From: Clostridiales bacterium
Lineage (GTDB): Bacteria > Bacillota_A > Clostridia > Peptostreptococcales > Anaerovoracaceae
Assembly: GCA_024697655.1 (NCBI GenBank)
Contig: JAILFI010000085.1
Coordinates: 1-16,895, forward strand
Direction: 5' to 3'
Length of the DNA stretch: 16,895 nt
Numbering within the stretch: the stretch's first letter is position 1; each line of letters starts with the position of its first letter. A model generated the notes under the pieces. That model was given only the letters and a program-made list of their open reading frames with translations. It did not search any database and was not told the DNA's origin. The position numbers and the translations under genes were made by a program. This document shows, piece by piece, positions 1 through 8,197 of this stretch.

Positions 1-58
1 TGATATCGATCCATACAATGCGCGGCTTTTTCTGCTGTATTGTTGGTTCTGCTTCCAT
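1..58 (-). CDS. 5' end of an unidentified gene, cut by the window edge
   Basis: An ATG on the minus strand at 58-56 is preceded by a GGAGA ribosome binding site about 7 nt upstream. It opens a reading frame that runs off the left edge after 19 codons (MEAEPTIQQKKPRIVWIDI). The gene starts 86 nt downstream of the guaA stop codon. A basic stretch followed by IVWIDI is a common opening of membrane acyltransferase-3 family proteins, which often begin RIxWIDIAKG, but 19 residues are too few to assign a family. The start is fairly secure; the product is a guess. Confidence 0.5.
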   Translation of the reverse strand, partial: MEAEPTIQQKKPRIVWIDI

Positions 59-80
59 AAAGATCTCCGTTCTTAAATGC

Positions 81-109
81 CTCTTATTATTTGTCGTCGG
101 AGTTGTCAA
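81..109 (-). promoter_or_regulatory. Possible promoter for the left-edge gene
   Basis: On the minus strand a perfect TTGACA (-35, plus positions 104-109) is followed 17 nt later by TAAGAG (-10, 81-86), which is a poor match to TATAAT. The position between guaA and the next start is right for a promoter. The -10 is weak, so this is tentative. Confidence 0.3.
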
Positions 110-144
110 ATACTCTTTTCAGCTATCGGAAAGCTGTTCCGTTG

Positions 145-1743
145 CTATTCCATCTCGATCGTCGCCGGCGGTTTGGTCGTGCAGTCGTACATGACGCGGC
201 TGACATGCGGCACTTCGTTGACGATGCGCGTGGTGATCCGCATGAGCAGATCCCACGGGATCTGTGCCGCTTCGGCCGTCATAAAGTCGCTGGTCATGAC
301 CGCGCGGAGCGCCACGGCGTAGTCGTATGTCCGGAAGTCGCCCATAACACCGACGGAACGCATGTTGGTCAGCGCCGCGAAGTACTGCCCGAGCGTTTTC
401 GCGAACCTGCCGTCCTGATAGTTCTCGACCTCTTCCCGGAAGATCGCATCTGCTTCCTGGACCATCTTCACCTTCTCCTCGGTGACCTCCCCGATGATGC
501 GGATCGCAAGACCGGGGCCGGGGAACGGCTGACGGAAGACCAGGTTCTCGGGGATGCCGAGTTCCAGCCCCGCCGCACGGACTTCGTCCTTGAACAGCAT
601 GCGCAGCGGTTCGATGATCTCCTTGAAGTCCACATGGTCCGGCAAACCGCCGACGTTGTGGTGGGACTTGATCACCGCACTGTCGCCGAGACCGCTCTCG
701 ATGACGTCCGGATAGATCGTCCCCTGCACCAGGAAGTCGACCGCACCGATCTTTTTCGCTTCTTCTTCAAAGACGCGGATGAACTCCTCGCCGATGATCT
801 TTCTCTTTTGCTCCGGCTCTTCGACGCCGGCCAGTTTTTCGTAGAATCGCTCCTGCACGTTGGCGCGCACGAAGTTGAGGTCGTACGGACCGTCCGGTCC
901 GAAGACAGCCTCGACCTGGTCGCCCTCGTCCTTTCTGAGCAGGCCCTGATCGACGAACACACAGGTCAGCTGCTTGCCGACCGCCTTGCTGAGCAGGACT
1001 GCCGCGACCGAACTGTCGACGCCGCCGGACAACGCACACAGCACCTTGCCGTCACCGACCTTCTCACGGATCTGCGCGATGGACCGTTCGACGAACGATC
1101 CCATCTCCCAGTCGCCGGCACACTTGCAGACATCCATGACGAACGAGCGCAGCATGTGCTTGCCGTACTGGCTGTGCATGACCTCCGGGTGGAACTGGAC
1201 CGCATAGAAGCCACGCGAAGGATCCTCCATCGACGCGACCGGGCAATCCGCAGTCTCCGCCGTCACGACAAAGCCTTCCGGCACCTGCTTGATCCGGTCG
1301 GTGTGGCTCATCCAGACGGTCGAACGTTTGGGCACATCCTTGTAAAGAAGACTGCTGTCAGCAGACCAGCCTGCCCCGTAGTATCCGTCCTTGATGATGA
1401 CTTCCGTCTTGCCGTACTCGCTGGTCTCCGCCGTTTCGACAACGCCGCCGAGCGCGTGCGCCATGAGCTGCGCGCCGTAGCAGATACCGAGGATCGGCAC
1501 GCCGAGTTCGAAGAGCGCCGGGTCGTATGCCAGCGCGCTCTCCCCGAATACGCTGTTCGGGCCGCCCGTGAAGATGATGCCCTTCGGCGCCATCTCGCGG
1601 ATCTCCTCGACCGGCAGGGTGTACGGATGCACCTCCGCGTAGACGCGGCATTCGCGCACGCGGCGGGCGATCAGCTGGTTGTACTGGCCGCCGAAGTCGA
1701 GGACCAGGATGGTCTCGTTTGCTTTTGCTGTTTCGTTTGCCAT
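145..1743 (-). CDS. guaA: GMP synthase (glutamine-hydrolysing)
   Basis: This 532-residue enzyme converts XMP to GMP using ATP and ammonia from glutamine, the last step of guanine nucleotide synthesis in the cytoplasm. The N-terminal class I glutamine amidotransferase domain carries the nucleophile in GICYGAQ (Cys88) and the partners in FHPE (His185, Glu187). The ATP-pyrophosphatase domain has the PP-loop SGGVDSS at 239-245. The C-terminal dimerisation domain holds [12 protein letters not shown] and ends KPPATIEME, close to the usual family ending. Length fits the family (about 510-530). The chosen ATG at 1743 has an AGGAAAGG ribosome binding site; the open frame upstream of it carries no GuaA homology. 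It lies 101 nt downstream of guaB, the preceding pathway step, with a hairpin between them. Confidence 0.98.
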   Translation of the reverse strand: MANETAKANETILVLDFGGQYNQLIARRVRECRVYAEVHPYTLPVEEIREMAPKGIIFTGGPNSVFGESALAYDPALFELGVPILGICYGAQLMAHALGGVVETAETSEYGKTEVIIKDGYYGAGWSADSSLLYKDVPKRSTVWMSHTDRIKQVPEGFVVTAETADCPVASMEDPSRGFYAVQFHPEVMHSQYGKHMLRSFVMDVCKCAGDWEMGSFVERSIAQIREKVGDGKVLCALSGGVDSSVAAVLLSKAVGKQLTCVFVDQGLLRKDEGDQVEAVFGPDGPYDLNFVRANVQERFYEKLAGVEEPEQKRKIIGEEFIRVFEEEAKKIGAVDFLVQGTIYPDVIESGLGDSAVIKSHHNVGGLPDHVDFKEIIEPLRMLFKDEVRAAGLELGIPENLVFRQPFPGPGLAIRIIGEVTEEKVKMVQEADAIFREEVENYQDGRFAKTLGQYFAALTNMRSVGVMGDFRTYDYAVALRAVMTSDFMTAEAAQIPWDLLMRITTRIVNEVPHVSRVMYDCTTKPPATIEME

Positions 1744-1797
1744 GGGATTTCCTTTCCTGCGCCCGCAGATACGGGCTGAGCGATTCCATAAAAGAGA

Positions 1798-1821
1798 ATC
1801 CGCCGGTTTTGACCGGCGGAT
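1798..1821 (-). terminator. Hairpin between guaB and guaA, terminator or attenuator
   Basis: Two perfectly complementary 10-nt arms (1798-1807 and 1812-1821, ATCCGCCGGT type) enclose a 4-nt loop. On the minus strand the stem is followed by TCTCTTTTATGG, a modest U-rich tract. It sits between the guaB stop and the guaA start and should end part or all of the guaB transcript. No separate guaA promoter is obvious, so partial read-through is likely. Confidence 0.7.
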
Positions 1822-1844
1822 CAGGTTTCGTATCAGACCGCCAA

Positions 1845-3356
1845 CTATCTGTTCACTACAGTGGACGTATCTTTCTTGATGACGTCGTGCGCACCGCCCT
1901 CGACGATGGAGGTGGCGGAAACGAGCGTCAGTTTTGCAGTCTGCTGCAGTTCCTCGATGGACAGCGCGCCGCAGTTGCACATGGTCGACTTGACCTTCTG
2001 CAGGGACTGGCGGACGTTGTCAGAAAGGCTGCCGGCGTACGGAACGTAGCTGTCGACGCCTTCTTCGAAGGACAGCTTGCTGTCGCCGCCCATGTCGTAG
2101 CGCTGCCAGTTGCGGGCTCTGTTGGAACCTTCGCCCCAGTACTCCTTGACGTAGTTGCCGTTGACAGAGAGTCTCGCGCCGGGCGCCTCGTCAAAGCGGG
2201 CGAAGTATCTGCCGAGCATCAGGAAGTCCGCGCCCATCGCCAGCGCCAGCGTCATGTGATAGTCGTAGACGATGCCGCCGTCGGAGCAGATCGGGATGTA
2301 GATACCGGTCTCTTCGAAGTACTTGTTGCGCGCTTCCGCGACATCCTGCACAGCGGATGCCTGACCGCGGCCGATGCCCTTCTGCTCTCTGGTGATGCAG
2401 ATGGAACCGCCGCCGATGCCGATCTTGACGAAGTCCGCACCTGCGTCTGCCAGGAACTTAAAGCCTTCCGCGTCGACGACGTTGCCCGCGCCGACTTTGA
2501 CGGTGTCGCCGTACTTCTCGCGGATCCACGCGATCGTGCGGGACTGCCATTCGGAGTACCCTTCGGAACTGTCGATGGTGAAGATGTCCGCGCCGGCCTC
2601 TACCAGTGCCGGGACGCGCTGTTCGTAGTCACGGGTGTTGATGCCCGCGCCGACGAGATATCTCTTGTGCTCGTCGAGGACTTCGAGCGGGTTGGTCTTG
2701 TGGCTGTCATAGTCCTTGCGGAAGACGAACGCCACAAGACGCTGCTCTTTGTCGACGACAGGCAGCGCATTCAGTTTGTTGTCCCAGAGGATGTCGTTGG
2801 CTTCCTTCAGGGAAACACCGTCCTCTGCAACGACGAGTTTTTCAAACGGGGTCATGAAGTCGCTGACCGGGGTTGCCGGATCCATGCGGCTGACGCGGTA
2901 GTCGCGGCTCGTGACCAGACCGACCATCCTGCCCTCTGCGGTGCCGTCCTCGGTGACCGCGATGGTGCTGTGGCCGTACTTTTCTTTCAGCGCGATGATG
3001 TCCGCCAGGGTCTGGTCGGGACGCACGTTGCTGTCGCTCTTGACGAAGCCCGCCTTGTAGTCCTTGACGCGCTTGACCATCGCTGCCTGGCTCTCGATGG
3101 ACTGGGAGCCGAAGATGAAGGAGATGCCGCCTTCCTTGGCGAGCGCGATGGCGAGATTGTCATCGGAGACCGCCTGCATGACCGCCGAAACGAGCGGGAT
3201 GTTGATGGTGACGGGCGATTCTTCCTCCCCCTTGCGGTACTTCGCAAGCGGGGTCGCAAGAGACACGTTTTCCGTCCTGCATTCCGACGACGAATAGCCG
3301 GGGATCAGCAGATATTCATTGAAAGTACGGGACGGTTCGTTGAAATATGTGGCCAT
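1845..3356 (-). CDS. guaB: Inosine-5'-monophosphate dehydrogenase
   Basis: A 503-residue TIM-barrel enzyme that oxidises IMP to XMP with NAD+, the committed step to guanine nucleotides. The catalytic loop [15 protein letters not shown] places the active-site Cys at 320. The mobile flap carries the Arg-Tyr pair at 419-420 (WQRYDMGG). Two CBS repeats fill roughly residues 100-220, with SRDYR and MTPFEKLV motifs. The C-terminal part has [13 protein letters not shown] and STMCNCGA. As I recall the family, this length and these motifs match the Tritrichomonas foetus enzyme (Cys319, Arg418-Tyr419) more closely than the roughly 488-residue Bacillus/E. coli type. ATG 3356 is chosen because AGGAGG lies just upstream and the protein aligns from MATYFNEP; an in-frame 32-codon extension back to 3452 is 5' leader. 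GuaA follows. Confidence 0.97.
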   Translation of the reverse strand: MATYFNEPSRTFNEYLLIPGYSSSECRTENVSLATPLAKYRKGEEESPVTINIPLVSAVMQAVSDDNLAIALAKEGGISFIFGSQSIESQAAMVKRVKDYKAGFVKSDSNVRPDQTLADIIALKEKYGHSTIAVTEDGTAEGRMVGLVTSRDYRVSRMDPATPVSDFMTPFEKLVVAEDGVSLKEANDILWDNKLNALPVVDKEQRLVAFVFRKDYDSHKTNPLEVLDEHKRYLVGAGINTRDYEQRVPALVEAGADIFTIDSSEGYSEWQSRTIAWIREKYGDTVKVGAGNVVDAEGFKFLADAGADFVKIGIGGGSICITREQKGIGRGQASAVQDVAEARNKYFEETGIYIPICSDGGIVYDYHMTLALAMGADFLMLGRYFARFDEAPGARLSVNGNYVKEYWGEGSNRARNWQRYDMGGDSKLSFEEGVDSYVPYAGSLSDNVRQSLQKVKSTMCNCGALSIEELQQTAKLTLVSATSIVEGGAHDVIKKDTSTVVNR

Positions 3357-3463
3357 GGTCTCCTCCTCTTTCTGTGGTTTGGATAATGGTGTGCGATTTC
3401 TTTTTGAACGCCTCTTTGCGCATCTCGGGCGCAAGCGGCTATACTTCCTCATATTAATGATTA

Positions 3464-3492
3464 ATTGTACTCCAACAGCGCGATTATTTCAA
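3464..3492 (-). promoter_or_regulatory. Promoter of guaB(-guaA) with hairpin leader
   Basis: On the minus strand TTGAAA (3487-3492), a 17-nt spacer and TACAAT (3464-3469) form a good housekeeping promoter. The predicted leader is about 100 nt. It contains a small hairpin with 6-bp arms TTGCGC/GCGCAA (3416-3421 and 3429-3434). I see no guanine-riboswitch core and no clear PurR or CodY box. Confidence 0.7.
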
Positions 3493-3520
3493 CCGCTTCA
3501 GCCGCAGCCGCGCTGTCTGT

Positions 3521-3548
3521 TTGCACTTTTTCCGGGATGCGGTAAAAT
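3521..3548 (+). promoter_or_regulatory. Promoter abutting the lipoprotein start codon
   Basis: TTGCAC (3521-3526), a 16-nt spacer and TAAAAT (3543-3548) form a plausible sigma-A promoter. The ATG of the downstream gene begins at 3555, only 6 nt after the -10 hexamer, so transcription would start on or next to the start codon. No Shine-Dalgarno sequence precedes that ATG, consistent with a leaderless mRNA. Confidence 0.55.
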
Positions 3549-3554
3549 GACCTC

Positions 3555-4715
3555 ATGAACAGACCGCCAAGACACAACTCATCGCTCAGGAATCGCACCG
3601 CGAAACGCGCCGCGGCTCTTTTGCTGTGCCTTATGATGGCGGTGCCTCTTGGCGGATGCGGGTTGTTCCAAGCATCCTCCTTCTGGCCGGACGGATTCTC
3701 CGATCTTCCGGGCGTGCAGCAGTTCGAATCGTTTTTCCGGTACCTCAATGAACAGTTCGCCTCGTTCTTCGACGACGATGAGCTGTTTTACTACGGCGGC
3801 CCTTCCAGCGAAGGACAGACCAACGGCGGCGGTTTTACGAACGGCCCGGAAGGCAACCGGCTTCAGAGCGAAGGCGACCCCGGCTACAGAGCAGGCGGAA
3901 CAGGCGGCGTCAGAGAGGGAGCGGAGGAAGGCTGGCAGAACGGTCTCTCCCCGCAGGGGAGCGCCAGGTTCCTGCAGGATAACGTCGTTCTCGTGAGCAT
4001 CTATCTCATCGACGGCAGCCACGGCTTTTCCGGCGAGGAGATCGCTTATACCAAAAGGGCGCTCGATCTCGCGGCCGGCTGGCTCGAGACCAAGGCGGAA
4101 GAGCACGGTGTGCCGCTCAATGTGATCTGCAATGAGACGGATCTGACCTTCCGGTACAGCGCCCCGGGCATGCTGAAGGAAAGCCGGAAGGATATCTCCT
4201 TCACCTACAACAGCACGATCGGCGATTATCTGTACCATTTCGACCTGCAATCGATCAAAGAAAAATACAAGACCGACTCGGTCGGCTTCGTCGTTTTCCT
4301 CCCCGGAGAGGGCACATCGTTCGCCTATCCGTACACAGCGACGGGCAGTGCGAAGTGGGACGCTGTCGGTTACTATGAATTCGCCAACCTCTACATGTAT
4401 GACGAAAGCGCGCCGGATGAATACGAAAACCCGGCCACCTACGCGCATGAGATCCTCCACCTCTTCGGCGCCTGCGACCTGTACGAAGAGAACGAGGCGG
4501 ACCACATCTCCCTGGCGCTGTCGGACTACGTGGCAGACACCTATCCGGACGAGATCATGTACTACACCTACGAAGACGACAATACGTCGAACTTTGAAAC
4601 GATCACCAAAGACATGTCCCCTGTGACACTCTACTTCATCGGCTGGGGCGACGGCGGCGGGGAGATCCGGAAGTTCCCGGAGATCAAACGCAAGTATCCC
4701 TGCGCCTTCGAATAG
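3555..4715 (+). CDS. Secreted lipoprotein with metzincin-like zinc protease motif
   Basis: I do not recognise a named family for this 386-residue protein. Residues 1-35 form a lipoprotein signal peptide: a basic N-region, the hydrophobic run AALLLCLMMAVPLGG, and lipobox LGGC with lipidated Cys35. A Gly/Glu/Asn-rich linker covers about 80-135. The C-terminal half contains YAHEILHLFGACDLY at about 296-310, giving HExxHxxGxxD: His298, Glu299, His302 and Asp308, the zinc signature of metzincins that use Asp as third ligand, such as snapalysin. DEIMYYT, with Met335, lies where a Met-turn would be. The inference is an extracellular, membrane-anchored metallopeptidase; substrate unknown. The start is fixed by the signal peptide, since no ribosome binding site is present. 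It is divergent from guaB and convergent with groEL, so it is a stand-alone gene. Confidence 0.82.
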   Translation: MNRPPRHNSSLRNRTAKRAAALLLCLMMAVPLGGCGLFQASSFWPDGFSDLPGVQQFESFFRYLNEQFASFFDDDELFYYGGPSSEGQTNGGGFTNGPEGNRLQSEGDPGYRAGGTGGVREGAEEGWQNGLSPQGSARFLQDNVVLVSIYLIDGSHGFSGEEIAYTKRALDLAAGWLETKAEEHGVPLNVICNETDLTFRYSAPGMLKESRKDISFTYNSTIGDYLYHFDLQSIKEKYKTDSVGFVVFLPGEGTSFAYPYTATGSAKWDAVGYYEFANLYMYDESAPDEYENPATYAHEILHLFGACDLYEENEADHISLALSDYVADTYPDEIMYYTYEDDNTSNFETITKDMSPVTLYFIGWGDGGGEIRKFPEIKRKYPCAFE

Positions 4716-4764
4716 GCGGACGGGCAGGCGGTCCCGCTGCCCGGGTGGCACTGCAGATACACAA

Positions 4765-4790
4765 AAGAAGCGGCCTTACGGCCGCTTCTT
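4765..4790. terminator. Bidirectional terminator between the lipoprotein gene and groEL
   Basis: Perfect 11-nt arms (4765-4775 AAGAAGCGGCC and 4780-4790) surround a TTAC loop. U-rich tracts follow on both strands (CTTCTTCTTATT on plus, CTTCTTTTG on minus). It lies between convergent stop codons at 4715 and 4825, so it can terminate both transcripts. Confidence 0.88.
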
Positions 4791-4824
4791 CTTATTGCGT
4801 ATTGGTGTTTGCCGGGCGGACGGC

Positions 4825-6474
<1,650 letters not shown>

Positions 6475-6477
6475 CTA

Positions 6478-6759
6478 TTACTTCTCCACCTTGGCCAGGA
6501 TGTCCTTCTGCGCCATGATGGTGTATTCTTCCCCTTCGAATTTGACTTCCGTGCCCGCGTACTGCGAGAAGATGACCATGTCACCGACCGCCAGTTCCAT
6601 CTTGATGTCTTCGGTGCCGGGGCCTACCGCCACGACTTCCGCCATCTGGGGCTTTTCCTTCGCCTGCCCGGGAAGGATGATGCCGCTGGCTGTTTTCTCT
6701 TCGGCTTCCAGTCTCTTGATCACGACTCTGTCGCCCAAAGGTTTGATTGCAAAACTCAT
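6478..6759 (-). CDS. groES: Co-chaperonin GroES (Hsp10)
   Basis: A 93-residue lid protein that caps the GroEL cavity. It has the N-terminal [14 protein letters not shown] strand, a mobile loop around [11 protein letters not shown] (residues 20-30), whose IIL contacts GroEL, the [21 protein letters not shown] roof and core region, and the ending [12 protein letters not shown] 6759 is chosen because of the GGAGG about 7 nt upstream and the family-typical start; the open frame upstream lies in the 5' leader and includes the hairpin at 6787-6807. First gene of the groES-groEL operon. Confidence 0.99.
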   Translation of the reverse strand: MSFAIKPLGDRVVIKRLEAEEKTASGIILPGQAKEKPQMAEVVAVGPGTEDIKMELAVGDMVIFSQYAGTEVKFEGEEYTIMAQKDILAKVEK

Positions 6760-6786
6760 TTTGATACCTCCGCTCTTTCTTATTTC

Positions 6787-6807
6787 ACGCGCCTTTTTCC
6801 GGCGCGT
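6787..6807 (-). other. Hairpin in the groES leader
   Basis: Seven-base arms ACGCGCC/GGCGCGT (6787-6793 and 6801-6807) enclose a 7-nt loop between the CIRCE site and the groES ribosome binding site. It would form in the mRNA leader, leaving the ribosome binding site in a single-stranded purine-rich stretch. It may stabilise the transcript; that role is inferred. Confidence 0.5.
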
Positions 6808-6818
6808 CTTTTGCGTTG

Positions 6819-6845
6819 TTAGCACTCACTATATCCGAGTGCCAA
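6819..6845. promoter_or_regulatory. CIRCE operator (HrcA binding site)
   Basis: TTAGCACTC, nine bases, then GAGTGCCAA. This matches the CIRCE consensus (TTAGCACTC-N9-GAGTGCTAA) with a single mismatch in the right arm. It lies directly downstream of the groES -10 box, where HrcA would repress transcription until heat or folding stress. hrcA itself is not in the window. Confidence 0.97.
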
Positions 6846-6850
6846 GTATT

Positions 6851-6878
6851 ATTCTATCTGTTTTCGGCATAAAGTCAA
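6851..6878 (-). promoter_or_regulatory. groES-groEL promoter
   Basis: On the minus strand TTGACT (6873-6878), a 16-nt spacer and TAGAAT (6851-6856), with the CIRCE element beginning 5 nt further downstream. The spacing puts the transcription start inside the operator, the usual arrangement for HrcA control. Confidence 0.8.
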
Positions 6879-6936
6879 TAGATATAGGAAGGTTTTTACC
6901 CTGTTTTCAGGAATCGCCCGGCGGTCGCATTGAAAA

Positions 6937-6961
6937 ACGGCGCAGCTTGCAGCCGCGCCGT
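6937..6961 (-). terminator. Terminator of the P-loop/Asp23-like gene
   Basis: On the minus strand a nested stem (ACGGCGC/GCGCCGT plus inner GGCT/AGCT, about 11 bp including one G-U) closes on a 3-nt loop and is followed by TTTTT. It lies 58 nt after the stop codon at 7020 and before the groES promoter, so it separates the two units. Confidence 0.88.
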
Positions 6962-7002
6962 ATCGGTACCCGTACTCGTGTCGGTATCTGTATCCGTGTC
7001 GA
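6961..7002. repeat. Degenerate hexamer tandem repeat, consensus TATCCG
   Basis: Seven consecutive hexamers read TATCGG, TACCCG, TACTCG, TGTCGG, TATCTG, TATCCG, TGTCGA. Every unit keeps T1 and G6 or nearly so. The tract lies between the stop codon at 7020 and the terminator stem, so it would be in the 3' end of the mRNA. It is followed by the 10-bp palindrome GAAGATCTTC (7001-7010). Function unknown. Confidence 0.6.
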
Positions 7003-7019
7003 AGATCTTCCGCAGTCTC

Positions 7020-7847
7020 TTACGCGGTTTCCTTCAGGTCTTCGATCTCCTTGACCTGGATGTTGATCTGATCGACCGCAAGAGCCGTCATCTCCTCCAT
7101 CCGGTACGCGCATTTTTCCTGCATGCGCTTGGCGGTCTCGACGATCGTCTCTGTCGTGTTGAAATTGGCGGTGATCTTTACACGCAGCTGCTCGCTGCGT
7201 TTTTCCGCCGTGACATTCAGGATGCGGGTCACCCCCGGCAGTTCCTCCCCGATGATCGTCACAATGTCCTCGATGACCTGCTGGGAGATGAAAAACTCCC
7301 CGAGATAGCTGTAGGTCGGCCGCACGACGGTCTTTTCGTTGTCCCCTTCTTCTCTGCCTGTCCCCCATGCCAGGAACTTGCGCAGCGGCACCATGAAGTA
7401 GCCGGAGAACCGCTTCTTGAGGTGCGCCTGCGGAACCGGCACGACATGCTTGCCCTGCACGGTGCGCTGTTTGTGCGCGGTTTCCCGGTCTTCTTCGGTC
7501 GTGATGTCGTTGATATAGATCGTTTCGCCGATGGGCGGCAGGCCCAGCCGTTTGGTGATCTTCGCGACCATGCCGTCGGAGGTGCCGATGATCAGGATAC
7601 TCCCGGGCTGCGTATCTTCGATCGCCTGTACGACCTCGTCGCGGTGCGATTCCTCGGTGAACAGCGCCGTTTTGATGGCGCCCATCATGGTCTCCGCCTG
7701 CTTGGCGGATTTGCCGAAGATCGAGTTGATCCGATATATGTAGAGACCGTCGTCGATGATGCTCTCTATATTTTTGTCCCGGCACAGGTTGCCCGCCTGA
7801 TAGCTTTTCCCGGTGCCGCTCTTGCCGACGAGGGCGTATACTTTCAT
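7020..7847 (-). CDS. P-loop NTPase with C-terminal Asp23/Gls24-like domain
   Basis: A 275-residue protein with no named homologue that I recognise. Residues 1-17 hold a clear Walker A motif, MKVYALVGKSGTGKS (8-15 GKSGTGKS), and SILIIGTSDG at 83-92 looks like the next Rossmann-like strand, perhaps with a Walker B equivalent. A basic middle part (about 120-165) follows. The last 100 residues (about 178-268) look like an Asp23/Gls24 (alkaline-shock) domain: an ISQQVIEDIVTIIGEELPGV helix, alternating hydrophobic strands (RVKITANFN) and a VDQINIQVKEI ending. No signal peptide or membrane segment, so cytosolic. The ATG at 7847 has a GGAGATG site. It is divergent from the ferredoxin gene, whose -35 box overlaps its ribosome binding site, and it has its own terminator. 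A nucleotide-dependent envelope-stress or fatty-acid related role is possible but unproven. Confidence 0.78.
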   Translation of the reverse strand: MKVYALVGKSGTGKSYQAGNLCRDKNIESIIDDGLYIYRINSIFGKSAKQAETMMGAIKTALFTEESHRDEVVQAIEDTQPGSILIIGTSDGMVAKITKRLGLPPIGETIYINDITTEEDRETAHKQRTVQGKHVVPVPQAHLKKRFSGYFMVPLRKFLAWGTGREEGDNEKTVVRPTYSYLGEFFISQQVIEDIVTIIGEELPGVTRILNVTAEKRSEQLRVKITANFNTTETIVETAKRMQEKCAYRMEEMTALAVDQINIQVKEIEDLKETA

Positions 7848-7849
7848 TC

Positions 7850-7878
7850 TTTACATCTCCAAATGCCCGCGCTATAAT
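7850..7878 (+). promoter_or_regulatory. Ferredoxin promoter
   Basis: TTTACA (7850-7855), a 17-nt spacer and a perfect TATAAT (7873-7878), followed by a leader of about 38 nt with AAGGAGG 7 nt before the ATG. It looks like a strong constitutive promoter. The -35 box begins 3 nt from the start codon of the divergent gene ending at 7847. Confidence 0.87.
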
Positions 7879-7922
7879 TGAGACGCGGATATATATCACA
7901 TATCACTTAAGGAGGTAATACT

Positions 7923-8093
7923 ATGGCTTACAAGATCGGCGAAGAATGCATCAACTGCGGTGCTTGCGCAGCAGAATGCCCGGTCGAGGCGATCTCTGAA
8001 GGCGACGGCGCTCATGTCATCGATCCCGATGTCTGCATCGAGTGCGGTGCCTGCGCAGAGGCTTGCCCGGTAGACGCTCCCCAGCCCGAATAA
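7923..8093 (+). CDS. 2[4Fe-4S] ferredoxin
   Basis: A 56-residue clostridial-type ferredoxin, an acidic low-potential electron carrier in the cytosol of anaerobes. Two CxxCxxCxxxCP motifs are present: CINCGACAAECP near residue 9 and CIECGACAEACP near residue 38, eight cysteines for two cubane clusters, with the pseudo-twofold symmetry typical of the family. The protein starts MAYKIGEECINCGAC and ends PQPE. AAGGAGG sits 7 nt before the ATG and a near-consensus promoter lies upstream. It is one of only two plus-strand genes here and is monocistronic, flanked by a terminator. Rex, an NADH/NAD+ sensor, is encoded convergently next door. Confidence 0.97.
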   Translation: MAYKIGEECINCGACAAECPVEAISEGDGAHVIDPDVCIECGACAEACPVDAPQPE

Positions 8094-8110
8094 AAACGAC
8101 TGAAGAGCAA

Positions 8111-8132
8111 AGTGCGGGCCGCTGCCTGCACT
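8111..8132 (+). other. Hairpin in the ferredoxin 3' region
   Basis: Nine-base arms AGTGCGGGC/GCCTGCACT (one G-U pair) with a CGCT loop, 17 nt after the ferredoxin stop. No T tract follows, so it is not a terminator by itself. A smaller CTTAC/GTAAG hairpin (8135-8149) comes next. They may protect the 3' end of this short transcript. Confidence 0.5.
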
Positions 8133-8153
8133 GACTTACATCAAGTAAGAATC

Positions 8154-8183
8154 AATACCCGTTCCATTTCTGGAACGGGTATT
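8154..8183. terminator. Bidirectional terminator between ferredoxin and rex
   Basis: Perfect 13-nt arms (8154-8166 and 8171-8183) with a TTTC loop, between the convergent stop codons of ferredoxin (8093) and rex (8198). The trailing tracts are only moderately T-rich (TATTTGCTTG on plus), but the stem is long and perfect. Confidence 0.8.
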
Positions 8184-8197
8184 TGCTTGTGCGGTAT

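Noticed and set aside
91..1779. 562-codon plus-strand open frame opposite guaA
   Set aside because: Antisense shadow caused by GC-rich codon bias; it covers guaA exactly and its translation is charged low-complexity sequence with no domain or ribosome binding site.
1744..1980. N-terminal extension of guaA across the intergenic hairpin
   Set aside because: It would overlap guaB and pass through the hairpin; the ATG at 1743 has a good ribosome binding site and aligns with the family start.
1719..3386. 555-codon plus-strand open frame opposite guaB
   Set aside because: Antisense shadow of guaB with no recognisable motif.
3357..3452. 32-codon N-terminal extension of guaB
   Set aside because: It lies in the leader downstream of the promoter; the family start MATYF with AGGAGG is clear.
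3357..3463. Guanine riboswitch in the guaB leader
   Set aside because: None of the purine-riboswitch conserved loops or junction sequences is present, only a small 6-bp hairpin.
3579..4751. 390-codon minus-strand open frame opposite the lipoprotein gene
   Set aside because: The plus-strand protein has a signal peptide, lipobox and zinc motif; the reverse frame has none and runs into the terminator.
6930..7877. 315-codon plus-strand open frame opposite the P-loop/Asp23 gene
   Set aside because: Antisense; the minus-strand frame has a Walker A motif, ribosome binding site and terminator.
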